NCBI RefSeq assembly: GCF_016612535.1
Contig: NZ_JAENXS010000001.1
Location: forward strand, 62,001 to 126,000
DNA: 64,000 bases
Source of the DNA: Bradyrhizobium diazoefficiens
Lineage (GTDB): Bacteria > Pseudomonadota > Alphaproteobacteria > Rhizobiales > Xanthobacteraceae
Direction of reading: 5' to 3'
Shown: in pieces, positions 36,111 through 45,630 of the stretch
Layout of the letters: each line of letters opens with the position of its first letter
How positions within the stretch are numbered: the first letter of the stretch is position 1
Translations under genes and position numbers: made by a program
Notes under the pieces: model-generated
Seen by the model: the letters and a program-made list of their open reading frames with translations, nothing else
Databases searched by the model: none
What the model was told of the DNA's origin: nothing

Positions 36111-37112
36111 TTAGTTCGTCGTGCTCTTGGATTCTTTCAGAAATTCGTCGATCAACGGCTGGCCGACGCGGCTTGCGGCGTCCTTGTAGACCGGCTCCAT
36201 TGCCTTGTGCATCGCTTCGTCCTGCTCCGGCGTGAGCTTGATGATCTCGCTCTTGCCGCTCTTCTTGATCTCGGCGAACGCGTCGTCGTTCTCCTTCTGC
36301 GACTGCGCGTTGTTGAAGTCGGTCGCCTCCTTCATCGCCTTCGAGAGCTGGTCGCGGATGTCGGCCGGCAGACCGTCCCAGAACTTCTTATTCACGATCA
36401 CGACGTAGCCGATATAGCCGTGATTGGTCTCGGTGATGTACTTCTGCACCTCGTGCATCTTCTGCGTATAGATGTTCGACCAGGTGTTCTCCTGGCCATC
36501 GACCACGCCGGTCTGGAGCGCCTGGTAGACTTCCGAGAACGCCATCACCTGCGGCAACGAGCCGAGCGCCTTGAACTGGGCCTGGAGCACGCGCGAGGAC
36601 TGGATGCGGAACTTGACGCCTTGATAATCGGCCGGGCTCACCAGCTTCTTGTTGGCGCTCATCTGCTTGAAGCCGTTGTCCCAATAGGCAAGGCCGGTGA
36701 TGCCTTTGGAATCCAGCAGTTTGAGCAGCCGCGCACCGAGCGGGCCTTCCGTCACCTTCCGCAGCGTCTTCAGGTCGGGAAGGATGTAGGGCAGATCGAA
36801 CACCTCGAATTCGCGGATGCCGAGGGGGCCGAATTTCGAGTTGGACGGCGCCAGCATTTGCACGCTGCCGAGCTGAAGCGCCTCAAGCTCTTCCTTGTCT
36901 TTGTACAGCGTCGAGTTCGGATAGATCTCGATCTTGACCTTGCCGCCGGTGTACTTCTCGGCGAGTTCCTTGAATTTCTCCGACGCCTTGCCCTTCGGCG
37001 TGTCGGCGGCAACCACATGGCTGAACTTGATAATGATCGGGTCGGCGCTGGCGGGGCCGGCAAGGCCCAAAGCCAATGCCGCGACGGACGCCGCGATCAC
37101 GAAGATGCGCAT
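36111..37112 (-). CDS. TRAP transporter substrate-binding protein, DctP family
   Basis: Periplasmic protein of 333 residues with signal peptide (cleavage near GPASA) and the DctP fold: IIIKFSHVVAADTPKGKA, YPNSTLYKDKEELEALQLG and the arginine-containing ligand block VKFRIQSSRVLQAQFKALG, where an Arg binds the carboxylate of the substrate. TRAP systems import organic acids with a sodium gradient. The membrane subunits DctQ and DctM are not encoded on either side: the flanking genes are leuA and a Spy-like gene. It must either borrow a permease or act as a sensor or scavenger. A terminator follows, so it is a single-gene unit. Confidence 0.9.
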   Translation of the reverse strand: MRIFVIAASVAALALGLAGPASADPIIIKFSHVVAADTPKGKASEKFKELAEKYTGGKVKIEIYPNSTLYKDKEELEALQLGSVQMLAPSNSKFGPLGIREFEVFDLPYILPDLKTLRKVTEGPLGARLLKLLDSKGITGLAYWDNGFKQMSANKKLVSPADYQGVKFRIQSSRVLQAQFKALGSLPQVMAFSEVYQALQTGVVDGQENTWSNIYTQKMHEVQKYITETNHGYIGYVVIVNKKFWDGLPADIRDQLSKAMKEATDFNNAQSQKENDDAFAEIKKSGKSEIIKLTPEQDEAMHKAMEPVYKDAASRVGQPLIDEFLKESKSTTN

Positions 37113-37249
37113 AATCTCTCCCTGTTGTTCTTGGGCCGCCCGGCGCGCGGGCGGTCTGTCCTCATGCCGGGCACATCAATACAGGCCGGCGTCCGTGCGT
37201 GCTATTGGCCGTTAGCAGGGCAGCTATTCGTGGTGAATGCGAGCCCCGC

Positions 37250-37318
37250 TGCGCCCCCTCTCCCGCATCCGTCTTCGCCCGAAGGCGGGCTTCGGCGGAC
37301 AAGAGCGGGAGAGGTGCA
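37250..37318. repeat. GC-rich palindromic repeat downstream of leuA
   Basis: An imperfect palindrome with outer arms CCTCTCCCGC / GCGGGAGAGG and an inner hairpin GCCCGAAGGCGGGC. Similar CTCTCCC hairpins occur at 51254 and 57341. It lies just after leuA (minus strand) and may help end or protect its transcript. Confidence 0.6.
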
Positions 37319-37338
37319 ACAACTCGCAGCTTCGCGCG

Positions 37339-38901
<1,563 letters not shown>

Positions 38902-39015
38902 TGCAAATTTCCTTTTGAGCTTTAGCGCCTGTCGGTCCTGGGCGCTTGGAGGTGTCCGGTGATCTCGACCAACCCCTGAGTGCCCAGGCGCGTGCGCCCA
39001 GCCGGCCCTCAGGGG
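38902..39015 (-). promoter_or_regulatory. Putative leucine attenuator of leuA
   Basis: Between the leader stop and leuA three pairings can be drawn on the minus strand. An 8-bp stem CCCCTGAG / CTCAGGGG (39008-39015 with 38973-38980) overlaps the leader stop codon. A 6-bp stem AGCGCC / GGCGCT (38924-38946) lies just before the leuA ribosome site. CTGGGCGC at 38994-39001 can instead pair with GCGCCCAG at 38938-38945, which excludes the second stem. No T-run follows, so control may be rho-dependent or translational. Confidence 0.55.
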
Positions 39016-39128
39016 CAGCTAAGAAGGAGCTCGCCACTAATAAGGGTGAGCAGGGACGCGGCCGGGATCGTGGCGGCGGCCAGAGCCACCTCCCCCGAAA
39101 TCCCATCGATTTGGCCGCGAATCAGCAT
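39009..39128 (-). CDS. leuA leader peptide
   Basis: Open frame of 39 codons on the minus strand, from ATG 39128 to TGA, ending 107 bases before leuA. It has AAGGG 7 bases before the start. Eight residues are Leu, and six of them are packed in the last 15 residues (SLLTLISGELLLSCP). Leu codons directly before alternative hairpins are the hallmark of ribosome-mediated attenuation. Attenuators upstream of leu genes are known or predicted in other proteobacteria; this instance is inferred from sequence. Confidence 0.6.
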   Translation of the reverse strand: MLIRGQIDGISGEVALAAATIPAASLLTLISGELLLSCP

Positions 39129-39466
39129 TGCCAGACCCTTTTGAGCCCTTGATCCTCGGACAAAACCGTTGACGGTTGGTTGCCGGGAGGCTCAGTGCAT
39201 CGCTTCTAGACGAGAAATGGCAGCAACCGCAACGCCAAAAGATGGTCAGGGGGGCTGACTCACCGGGGACAGCCGTTGGGATAAGCGAAAATGCAGCCAA
39301 GTGCTCGACCCATACCGTGAGGTCCATCGATTTTGCGACCATATCAGTACCGACCGACCAGTCTTCGCCAAACCACGTCCTGCGGTAATGGGTCGTCGCT
39401 TTTCGCCAGGACCACGATGAGGAGCAGTTGCGCAACGCCTCAGCCTTGCTCATCGCGAGCGCAGGA
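39129..39466. other. Intergenic region upstream of the leuA leader
   Basis: About 338 bases. The leuA promoter should lie near 39140-39200. An open frame on the minus strand (39037-39453) crosses it but shows no recognised domain and overlaps the leader region in another frame. Nothing else was seen. Confidence 0.35.
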
Positions 39467-39501
39467 GCAACACATCCGAATTTCGGTAAAGTGGAATGTT
39501 T
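39467..39501. repeat. 35-bp repeat, copy 2
   Basis: Matches 5868-5902 at 31 of 35 bases in the same orientation, 33.6 kb away. See the first copy. It lies outside the interval bounded by the tRNA-Lys repeats. Confidence 0.6.
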
Positions 39502-39572
39502 TCAGGCACGCCGATTGACCCAGCGATTGCGTGTCTTGCCCGTCGGGCAGCGTAAGCCGTTGTAGGTTTGTA

Positions 39573-39589
39573 GCGCCTGCGACAGGCGC
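39573..39589. repeat. Small perfect inverted repeat
   Basis: GCGCCTG and CAGGCGC are separated by CGA. It lies directly before the large palindromic repeat and may be part of the same element. Confidence 0.6.
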
Positions 39590-39592
39590 CGC

Positions 39593-39767
39593 CGTCATGC
39601 CCGCGCGAGCGCGTAGCGCTCGTCGCTGGAGGTGCGAGCCTTGCGATGCGACGGATCGCAAGGTGAAGCCTCGAAGGATGGCCACGGGCGCTCGCGGCCC
39701 ATCCTTCGAGGCGCGCAAGAGCGCGCACCTCCAGCGACGAGCGCTACGCGCTCGCGCGGGGATGACG
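39593..39767. repeat. 175-bp nested palindromic repeat element
   Basis: The outer arms (39593-39636 and 39724-39767) are complementary at 43 of 44 positions. Inside are two further hairpins: TTGCGAT / ATCGCAA at 39641-39661, and a perfect 14-bp stem GCCTCGAAGGATGG / CCATCCTTCGAGGC at 39668-39712. The whole can fold as a three-way junction in either strand. It resembles the REP/BIME-type intergenic elements of rhizobia. No coding frame is supported. Confidence 0.85.
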
Positions 39768-39789
39768 GTCGAGCTTGTGGCGTCTGGCC

Positions 39790-40062
39790 CTAACCCGTGC
39801 GCCGCGCGCGGGCTCTGGTCTCCCAACGGTTCAGCATCAGGCCAAGTTCGCCCGTGACCGGAGCCGGGGGCGTTATCTTGTTGGCGGCCGTAACCTCGTT
39901 GGTGTTGGCGGGCGCGTTGGCGTTGAGCCAGTCCGGCTGTGCGTAGCCGCGCCAGCGGCGGGCTTCGGCACGGCGCTTTTGAGAGACGAGCTCGCGCGTG
40001 AAATAACCGGCCGCGAACGCAATCCCGAGCAATACGATCAATACGACGACACCCACAACCAA
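39790..40062 (-). CDS. Small single-pass membrane protein, unknown function
   Basis: Open frame of up to 90 codons with an N-terminal membrane helix (VVVLIVLLGIAFAAGYF) followed by a basic stretch (SQKRRAEARRWRG) and a hydrophilic Pro/Ala/Asn-rich tail. The helix followed by positive charges suggests an inner-membrane anchor with the tail in the cytoplasm. The first codon in the frame is TTG; a GTG two codons later (40056) has a better spaced GGAG. No function is recognised. Confidence 0.65.
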   Translation of the reverse strand: MVVGVVVLIVLLGIAFAAGYFTRELVSQKRRAEARRWRGYAQPDWLNANAPANTNEVTAANKITPPAPVTGELGLMLNRWETRARARRTG

Positions 40063-40339
40063 CTCCGGCCTTTCGCCCCACCGGGTTTGTGTGCAGCAAT
40101 GTGGGCGGGGTCAAGGCCCGACCTGTCTCATCCGAACGAATAGTCGTTCACACCTGACGGACCGACATACGCAAGCCTATCTCGCGCCATTTGAGACAGA
40201 CCTGCGACGAATTCGCGGCATCATTGCGATATCGCGCGAAGGATGCGCATCCATTGCTCGCAACCGCCCGCGGACCGGACTAACCTCTGGCCGCTCGGCC
40301 GGATCAACCGGCCAGCCGAACATGACCGGGAGGACGCGA

Positions 40340-41563
40340 ATGACACGCCAACAGCAGCGTGAGCAGGATGCTGCGCTTTCACGACGGACGCTGGTGCAGG
40401 GGCTTGCGCTCGGTGCCGCAGCCACGATGGCCGGAGCTGGCACCGCGCTGGCCCAGACCAGCCCCGCCGCTCCGCCGACGACGATCACCACCCCGCCGCG
40501 CGATTTCAGCCCGCGCGGCGCACCGACCACTTATTTCTGGGACCCCGACATCATCGCGGTCGATCCCGCCTTCAACGATCTCGCGCAGCCCAACACCGCG
40601 ATCAAGCGCCTCTACACGGGCGTGTTGTGGGCCGAGGGCCCGGCCTGGAGCGCGCAAGGTCGCTATCTCTTGTGGAGCGACATTCCCAACAACCGGCAGA
40701 TGCGCTGGAGCGAGGACGACGGCCACGTCAGCGTGTTCCGCACGCCGTCGAACTACAGCAACGGCAACTCGTTCGACTTCCAGGGCCGCCAGCTCTCCTG
40801 CGAGCATCTGACCCGGCGGGTAACACGCTACGAGCATGACGGCACCGCCACGATCCTCTGCGACAATTATAATGGCAAGAAGCTGAACTCGCCGAACGAC
40901 GTCGTCGCCCATCCCGACGGCAGCTACTGGTTCACCGATCCGCCCTATGGCGGCCAGCTCTACGAGGGCGAGCCGGACGGACCAGGCGGTGCGAGCAATG
41001 CAGGCGGCAAGCTCAATCCGCGGATCGGACAGCCGGCCGGCTTCACACCGGGCAAGCGCGAGCTGCCGACCAATTGCTATCGCATCGACCCCAGTGGACG
41101 CGTCGATCTCGTCGTCGCCGAAGATCAAGTGCCAGATCCCAACGGTCTTTGCTTCTCGCCCGACTTCAAGAAGCTCTACGTCGTCTCGACCGGCAAGGGT
41201 CCGGGCGATGCGGGCGCGGGAGGTAAGGGCGAGGTCTTCGTATTCGACGTCGGCAGCGACAACAAGCCGTCGAACCAGAAGCTGTTCAGCGACTTCATGA
41301 TCGACGGCGTCAAGTGCGGACCGGACGGCGTGCGCTGCGACGTCAACGGCAATGTCTGGGCCTCCAGCAATGCCGGCCGCGCGGTCGGCTATAACGGCGT
41401 GACAACGTGGTCGCCGGACGGCAAGCTGCTCGGCCGCATTCGCCTGCCCGAAGTCTGCGCCAACATCTGCTTCGGCGGCCCCAAGCGCAACCGCCTGTTC
41501 ATGGCCGCGAGCCAGTCGCTCTATGCCGTGTACACGGCCACGCAAGGCGCAGGGCCGGGCTGA
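40340..41563 (+). CDS. SMP-30/gluconolactonase family protein, Tat-exported
   Basis: Protein of 407 residues with a twin-arginine signal (SRRTLVQGLALGAAA, cleavage near ALAQ) and a six-bladed propeller of the SMP-30/gluconolactonase/LRE family. Metal-site blocks are visible: Glu in WAEGPAW, Asn in SPNDVVAHPDGSYWFTDPPYG and the DPNGLCFSPD segment with Asn and Asp. Members hydrolyse sugar lactones or other esters in a Ca- or Zn-dependent way. Export by Tat suggests folding with its metal in the cytoplasm and action in the periplasm. ATG 40340 follows GGGAGG. It stands alone, followed by a strong hairpin. Confidence 0.85.
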   Translation: MTRQQQREQDAALSRRTLVQGLALGAAATMAGAGTALAQTSPAAPPTTITTPPRDFSPRGAPTTYFWDPDIIAVDPAFNDLAQPNTAIKRLYTGVLWAEGPAWSAQGRYLLWSDIPNNRQMRWSEDDGHVSVFRTPSNYSNGNSFDFQGRQLSCEHLTRRVTRYEHDGTATILCDNYNGKKLNSPNDVVAHPDGSYWFTDPPYGGQLYEGEPDGPGGASNAGGKLNPRIGQPAGFTPGKRELPTNCYRIDPSGRVDLVVAEDQVPDPNGLCFSPDFKKLYVVSTGKGPGDAGAGGKGEVFVFDVGSDNKPSNQKLFSDFMIDGVKCGPDGVRCDVNGNVWASSNAGRAVGYNGVTTWSPDGKLLGRIRLPEVCANICFGGPKRNRLFMAASQSLYAVYTATQGAGPG

Positions 41564-41583
41564 GGCAGCCCGGCTTCACAAGA

Positions 41584-41610
41584 TGGTGCCGGCGCAATGC
41601 GCCGGCACCA
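41584..41610. terminator. Shared hairpin between convergent genes
   Basis: A perfect 12-bp stem TGGTGCCGGCGC / GCGCCGGCACCA with a 3-base loop lies between the SMP-30 gene and the convergent phosphoesterase-like gene. No T-run is present on either side. It may act as a two-way terminator. Confidence 0.55.
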
Positions 41611-41657
41611 GATTCCGAAGATTGGGCTCGATGATTGAGCGGCCCTGGCACCGCGTG

Positions 41658-42824
41658 TCAGTTGTCACCACGCTTCGGGGGCGCCGGCACGGCGGTTCGA
41701 TTGGCTGGCACGATCTGCGGCTGGAACGCGAACACCTCGCGGGTGCGGTCGTCAACGAACACCTTCAGCCAGTGCACATCGTTGTTGCCGTTCGCCTGAT
41801 TGTCGCCGAAGGTCTCGACGCGAACGAAGTTTTCCAGCCGACGGCCCTTGGCATCGAGAAACGGCCGGTCGATCCGGAAATAGTGGGAGTCGCCATGGAC
41901 GTAAGCGACGGGCTTGCCGAAGCCGACCACTTCATCGCGTAGCGCCAGCAGGAAGGTCTGGAAACCGTCCGGATTGGCATCGGTTTCCGCAAGCGTCTTC
42001 GGGTCACGCAACGGGGAGCGGGTTCCGTCCGACTGATCCCAGCCCGGGTCCGCCTGCGAGATGAACATGATCGCCGAGGCGCGGTAGGTTCGCGCCATGT
42101 CGAAGGTCTGCTGCATCCAGAGGATGCTGGCGTTGTTGCGCGCGGCCCATTCGGCGTCGTCGGGCAGCGTATCGCAACGATTGTTGCACGATCCCTGAAT
42201 GTTGAGCGTGGCGTAGACGACGCCGTTCATGATCCATCGGCGATTCTCGACGCAGCCGGTCAATTGGTTGTTGTGGTCGAGACACAGCTTGTCGTGCTGC
42301 ACCTGCTGCTTGATCGGTCGCTGACCAAGGGAATAGTCGGTGCTGAAGAAAAGCTTCCGCTCGTAGTCGAGCCTCTCTCGCGAAGAGAACGCGCCGTTCG
42401 CCGGCCGGTCGCAGTCGGTCCAGTCGTTGTCGCCGGGGGTGAAGATCGCGGCCGATTTCAGCGCGTTGAAATATCCGAGCCCCTGCTGGTAGAGAGCGTC
42501 GCTGCACGTGGTCGGCGTCACGGATCCTGGCGTGCCGCTGCCGGCTTTCAGGTCGCCATCATGCACCGTGAAGGCGAGCTTCTGGTCGTTCATGTCGGCG
42601 ATCAGGTTCGGCACGCCGACCTGCGCCTGGAGGTCGGAATAGGGCAGATCGCCCCACAGCCCGATGGCGTAAGCCCGGCTCTCGCCGCCCCTGTCCCGAT
42701 CGTCATCGTCAGCATGCGCGCCGACCACCGGACCAATCGCGAAGCAGGCTGCCAGCACGAGAAAGCTCATCCTGCGCAGCTTGCGGTAAACGCCTTCCAA
42801 CTTCCCGCCACCAAGTCTCATCAT
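41658..42824 (-). CDS. Secreted metallophosphoesterase-like protein
   Basis: Protein of 388 residues with a signal peptide (cleavage near AHAD) followed by an acidic run DDDDRDRGG. Calcineurin-type phosphoesterase motifs can be followed: GLWGDLPYSD (normally GDxH, here lacking the His), VHDGDLKAGSG, FTPGDNDWTDC and, near the C-terminus, YVHGDSHYFR. The substitution in the first motif means activity is uncertain. The middle has several Cys (CLDHNNQLTGC, CNNRC) that may form disulfides in the periplasm. The ATG at 42824 has AGGAG at good distance. No operon partner is seen. Confidence 0.65.
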   Translation of the reverse strand: MMRLGGGKLEGVYRKLRRMSFLVLAACFAIGPVVGAHADDDDRDRGGESRAYAIGLWGDLPYSDLQAQVGVPNLIADMNDQKLAFTVHDGDLKAGSGTPGSVTPTTCSDALYQQGLGYFNALKSAAIFTPGDNDWTDCDRPANGAFSSRERLDYERKLFFSTDYSLGQRPIKQQVQHDKLCLDHNNQLTGCVENRRWIMNGVVYATLNIQGSCNNRCDTLPDDAEWAARNNASILWMQQTFDMARTYRASAIMFISQADPGWDQSDGTRSPLRDPKTLAETDANPDGFQTFLLALRDEVVGFGKPVAYVHGDSHYFRIDRPFLDAKGRRLENFVRVETFGDNQANGNNDVHWLKVFVDDRTREVFAFQPQIVPANRTAVPAPPKRGDN

Positions 42825-43323
42825 GATTGCTCTCCTGATAGTTTTTGACAAAAGAAGACTCACCACAGCGACAACGTCGCGTTGTCCTGCGCCAAGCCTG
42901 ATTTACGGAATGAGAGAAAGGCCGCCCGTAGCTTCGAATTGCCGCGGTGAACGTAGCTGCGGGTTGTGACGCCCCGGTGAAACATTTTGAAACACGGTGC
43001 ACGTGATGCAGCGCCACGAGCTGTGTGATCAACGAGGCAGAGAGAGCACGCGCGCTGTCCACGCAAGTTCGCCTCGGCTGTGATGACGTAGCTCGTGAGC
43101 ACGGCGCCGAGCTTCGCGTTGGGCTTCGGCCGCTCGATGCGTCGCCGCTGCAAGCACGCCAGGCCGATCCATGCATCGCGCTGCGTCCGCAATGCAAATG
43201 CATGCCCGTCGACGAAATCTGCATGCCTGCGCGTAAAAATAGCGGGCCCGCGCCCCGCCGCTGCCTGCGATTTGCGCAGCGCTAGACTTTAGTCCCCATC
43301 GTACAAACCTGAATACAGTTTCA
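42825..43323. other. Intergenic region with no supported gene
   Basis: About 500 bases between divergent genes. Several overlapping open frames show no recognised domain. A promoter for the phosphoesterase-like gene is expected near 42850-42900. Confidence 0.35.
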
Positions 43324-43352
43324 CTTGCCGAGGATTCTCTCGCCGTTATAGT
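43324..43352 (+). promoter_or_regulatory. Candidate sigma-70 promoter of the liv cluster
   Basis: CTTGCC at 43324-43329 and TATAGT at 43347-43352 are 17 bases apart, close to the alphaproteobacterial CTTGAC-N17-CTATAT pattern. It lies 47 bases before the start of the first binding-protein gene. Confidence 0.5.
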
Positions 43353-43398
43353 CGCGACATAATGGCTCGAAGAGGCCTGTTTAAAGGGAGAGAACAAC

Positions 43399-44643
43399 AT
43401 GAATAATGCACTCTCTGTTGCATTGCGAATAGCGCTCGGTGCGGCCTCGATCGGCGCACTGGTGACGGCGTCAGGCGCGGCATTTGCGGCCGATCCCATC
43501 AGGATCGGCGTGATTGCGGAGGCGCAGGCGATCGCCGGCGCATCGATCCCGCAGGCGGCACAGCTCGCCGCCGACGAGATCAACGCGAGCGGCGGCGTCG
43601 ACGGTCGCAAGATCGAAATCATCTCCTACGACAACCACTCCTCCTCGGCGGATTCAGTGCGCGCCTTCCAGCGCGCAGTGAACGAGGACAAGGTCAACAT
43701 GGTCATCGCGAGCTACATCAGCGAAGTCGTGCTGGCACTGGAGCCGTGGGCCTCGCGGCTGAAGACGCCCTTCGTCACGCCGGGCGCCGCCTCCAACGAG
43801 ATCAGCAAGAGCGTCCATGCCGACTACGAGAAGAACAAATACACTTTCCACGGTTACCTGACCTCGGCGGCGCTGGCGCTCTCGGTCTGCGACGGCGCCA
43901 AAGACCTGCTCGTCGACAAGATGCACATGAAGACGGCGGTCATCATGAGCGAGGACGCCGCCTGGACCAAGCCGCTCGATGTCGGCTACGAGGAATGCCT
44001 GCCCAAGATCGGGCTGAAGGTGCTCGACCACATCCGCTTCTCGCCTGACACCACCGACTTCACCCCGATCTTCAACAAGATCGAGGGCTCAAAGCCCGAC
44101 GTGATCATCACCGGCATCTCCCATGTCGGCGTGCAGCCGACGGTGCAGTGGAAGAACCAGCAGGTGCCGATCCCGATGTTCGGCATTTCCTCGCAGGCGA
44201 CCAACGAAACGTTCGGCAAGGACACCAACCAGGCCGCCGAAGGCGTGCTCTATCAGGGCGTCTCCGGGCCTGGCGTCGCGGTCACGCCGAAATCGGTGCC
44301 GTTCGCCGAAAACTTCAAAAAGAAGTTCGGCAATTATCCGTCCTATGCCGGCTACACCGCCTATGACGAGGTCTACTACATCGCCGATGCGGTGAAGCGG
44401 GCCGGCTCGACCGACGCCGACAAGCTGGTCGATGCGCTGGAGAAGACCGACTGGGAAGGCACGATCGGCCGCGTCCAGTTCTACGGCAAGGACGATCCGT
44501 TCACCCACTCGATCAAATACGGCAAGGGCCTGATCACCGGGCTGATGCTGCAATGGCAGGACGGCAAGCAAATCGCGGTGTGGCCCAAGGATGTCGCCAA
44601 GGCCGACATCAAGTTCCCGAGCTTCATCAAGCTCAGCAACTGA
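43399..44643 (+). CDS. Branched-chain amino acid type ABC transporter binding protein (first copy)
   Basis: Periplasmic protein of 414 residues with signal peptide (cleavage near AAFA/AD) and the LivJ/LivK type I binding fold (RIGVIAEAQAIAGASIPQAA, NMVIASYISEVVLALEPWAS, KPDVIITGISHVG). It heads a cluster of permease and ATPase genes. It is closely related to a second binding protein at 48109-49350, with long identical stretches such as VQPTVQWKNQQVPIPMFGIS. The family carries Leu/Ile/Val but also amides, urea and aromatic acids, so the ligand is open. The start has AAAGGGAGAG upstream. Confidence 0.92.
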   Translation: MNNALSVALRIALGAASIGALVTASGAAFAADPIRIGVIAEAQAIAGASIPQAAQLAADEINASGGVDGRKIEIISYDNHSSSADSVRAFQRAVNEDKVNMVIASYISEVVLALEPWASRLKTPFVTPGAASNEISKSVHADYEKNKYTFHGYLTSAALALSVCDGAKDLLVDKMHMKTAVIMSEDAAWTKPLDVGYEECLPKIGLKVLDHIRFSPDTTDFTPIFNKIEGSKPDVIITGISHVGVQPTVQWKNQQVPIPMFGISSQATNETFGKDTNQAAEGVLYQGVSGPGVAVTPKSVPFAENFKKKFGNYPSYAGYTAYDEVYYIADAVKRAGSTDADKLVDALEKTDWEGTIGRVQFYGKDDPFTHSIKYGKGLITGLMLQWQDGKQIAVWPKDVAKADIKFPSFIKLSN

Positions 44644-44657
44644 TCGGCAAGGAACAT

Positions 44658-44682
44658 GCTCCCGGGACCACCTCCCGGGAGC
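44658..44682 (+). other. Intercistronic hairpin after the first liv binding-protein gene
   Basis: A perfect 10-bp stem GCTCCCGGGA / TCCCGGGAGC with a 5-base loop, 14 bases after the stop. No T-run follows. It may lower transcription into the permease genes or stabilise the binding-protein message. Confidence 0.6.
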
Positions 44683-44753
44683 TTCCACTTGCGCTCCTTG
44701 CGGCCAGCCCCTCCCTCAAAGCGGCAGCCTGGCTGCCACCAGGCCAATCATAG

Positions 44754-45629
44754 ATGCAAGCATTCCAGATTCTGATCGATGGCTTTGCCATCAGCGCTCT
44801 CTACGCTCTCGGTGCCACCGGCTTCACGCTGATCTTCGGCGTCTCCGGCGTCCTCAATCTCTCCCACGGTGCCATCATGGTGGCCGCAGCGGTGGCGGCC
44901 TGGGCCGCGGCCAGCGTGCTTGGTGTCGGCACCTATGCCGGCGCGCTGATCGGGGTCGCGGTCGCCCTCATAGCTGCCTTTGCCACCTACTTCGCGGTGG
45001 TGAAGCCGATCCAGGACTCCCGGCGCATTCCGAACGAGGAGAAGGAAATCTTCGTCCTCACGGGAACGCTGCTCTGGGGCATCATGATCCAGGAGCTGAT
45101 CGCTTATTTCTTCACCAACAATGCCAAGACCGTGCTGCCGATCGTCCAGGGCGTCGTCGACGTGCTCGGTGTCCGCACGCCCAAGAACGAGATTTTCACC
45201 GCGATCGTCTGCTGCCTCGTCATCGCGCTGCTGTGGTTGCTGGTGAACCGCACCCGCACCGGCAAGGCGGTGCTGGCGGCCTCGATGAACCCGCGCGGCG
45301 TGACGCTGCTCGGCCTCGAGCTCACCAACATCTACGTCGTGGTGTGGGCGATCTACGGCATCCTCGCCGGCATCGCCGGCGTGCTGCTCGGCATGTTTCT
45401 CGGCGTCTCCTCCTACAGCGTGGGACCACTGACCGCGAGCGCGTTCTCGATCGTGGTGCTCGGCGGCCTCGGCAGCGTCTCCGGCTCGCTGATCGCGGCC
45501 TTCGTGGTCGGTTATCTCGAAACGCTGACGGCCTATCTGGTCTCGCCGGCCTACCGTACCATTCCGGCGCTGCTGCTGCTGGTGTTCGTGATGTATATCC
45601 GGCCTCAGGGCCTTCTGGGGAGGCGCTGA
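44754..45629 (+). CDS. livH: Branched-chain amino acid ABC transporter permease, LivH type
   Basis: Inner-membrane permease of 291 residues with about eight helices. Family blocks are ALYALGATGFTLIFGVSGVLN with LSHGA at the N-terminus (shown in two parts) and the coupling segment LAASMNPRGVTLLGLELTNI near residue 175. The C-terminus ends MYIRPQGLLGRR, typical of LivH. It starts 110 bases after the first binding-protein gene and ends 1 base before livM. Confidence 0.92.
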   Translation: MQAFQILIDGFAISALYALGATGFTLIFGVSGVLNLSHGAIMVAAAVAAWAAASVLGVGTYAGALIGVAVALIAAFATYFAVVKPIQDSRRIPNEEKEIFVLTGTLLWGIMIQELIAYFFTNNAKTVLPIVQGVVDVLGVRTPKNEIFTAIVCCLVIALLWLLVNRTRTGKAVLAASMNPRGVTLLGLELTNIYVVVWAIYGILAGIAGVLLGMFLGVSSYSVGPLTASAFSIVVLGGLGSVSGSLIAAFVVGYLETLTAYLVSPAYRTIPALLLLVFVMYIRPQGLLGRR

Positions 45630-45630
45630 G

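Noticed and set aside
38924..38946. Intrinsic terminator in the leuA leader
   Set aside because: The 6-bp hairpin is not followed by a T-run on the minus strand, so it is described only as part of an attenuator candidate.
39037..39453. A 138-codon minus-strand open frame upstream of leuA
   Set aside because: It overlaps the Leu-rich leader in another frame and has no recognised domain; part may be an old element remnant but this could not be shown.
39593..39767. CRISPR-like or phage attachment structure
   Set aside because: It is one inverted repeat with nested hairpins, without direct repeats and spacers or adjacent cas or integrase genes.
42860..43292. Overlapping open frames between the phosphoesterase-like gene and the liv cluster
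   Set aside because: Different frames on both strands, none with a domain or a convincing start.
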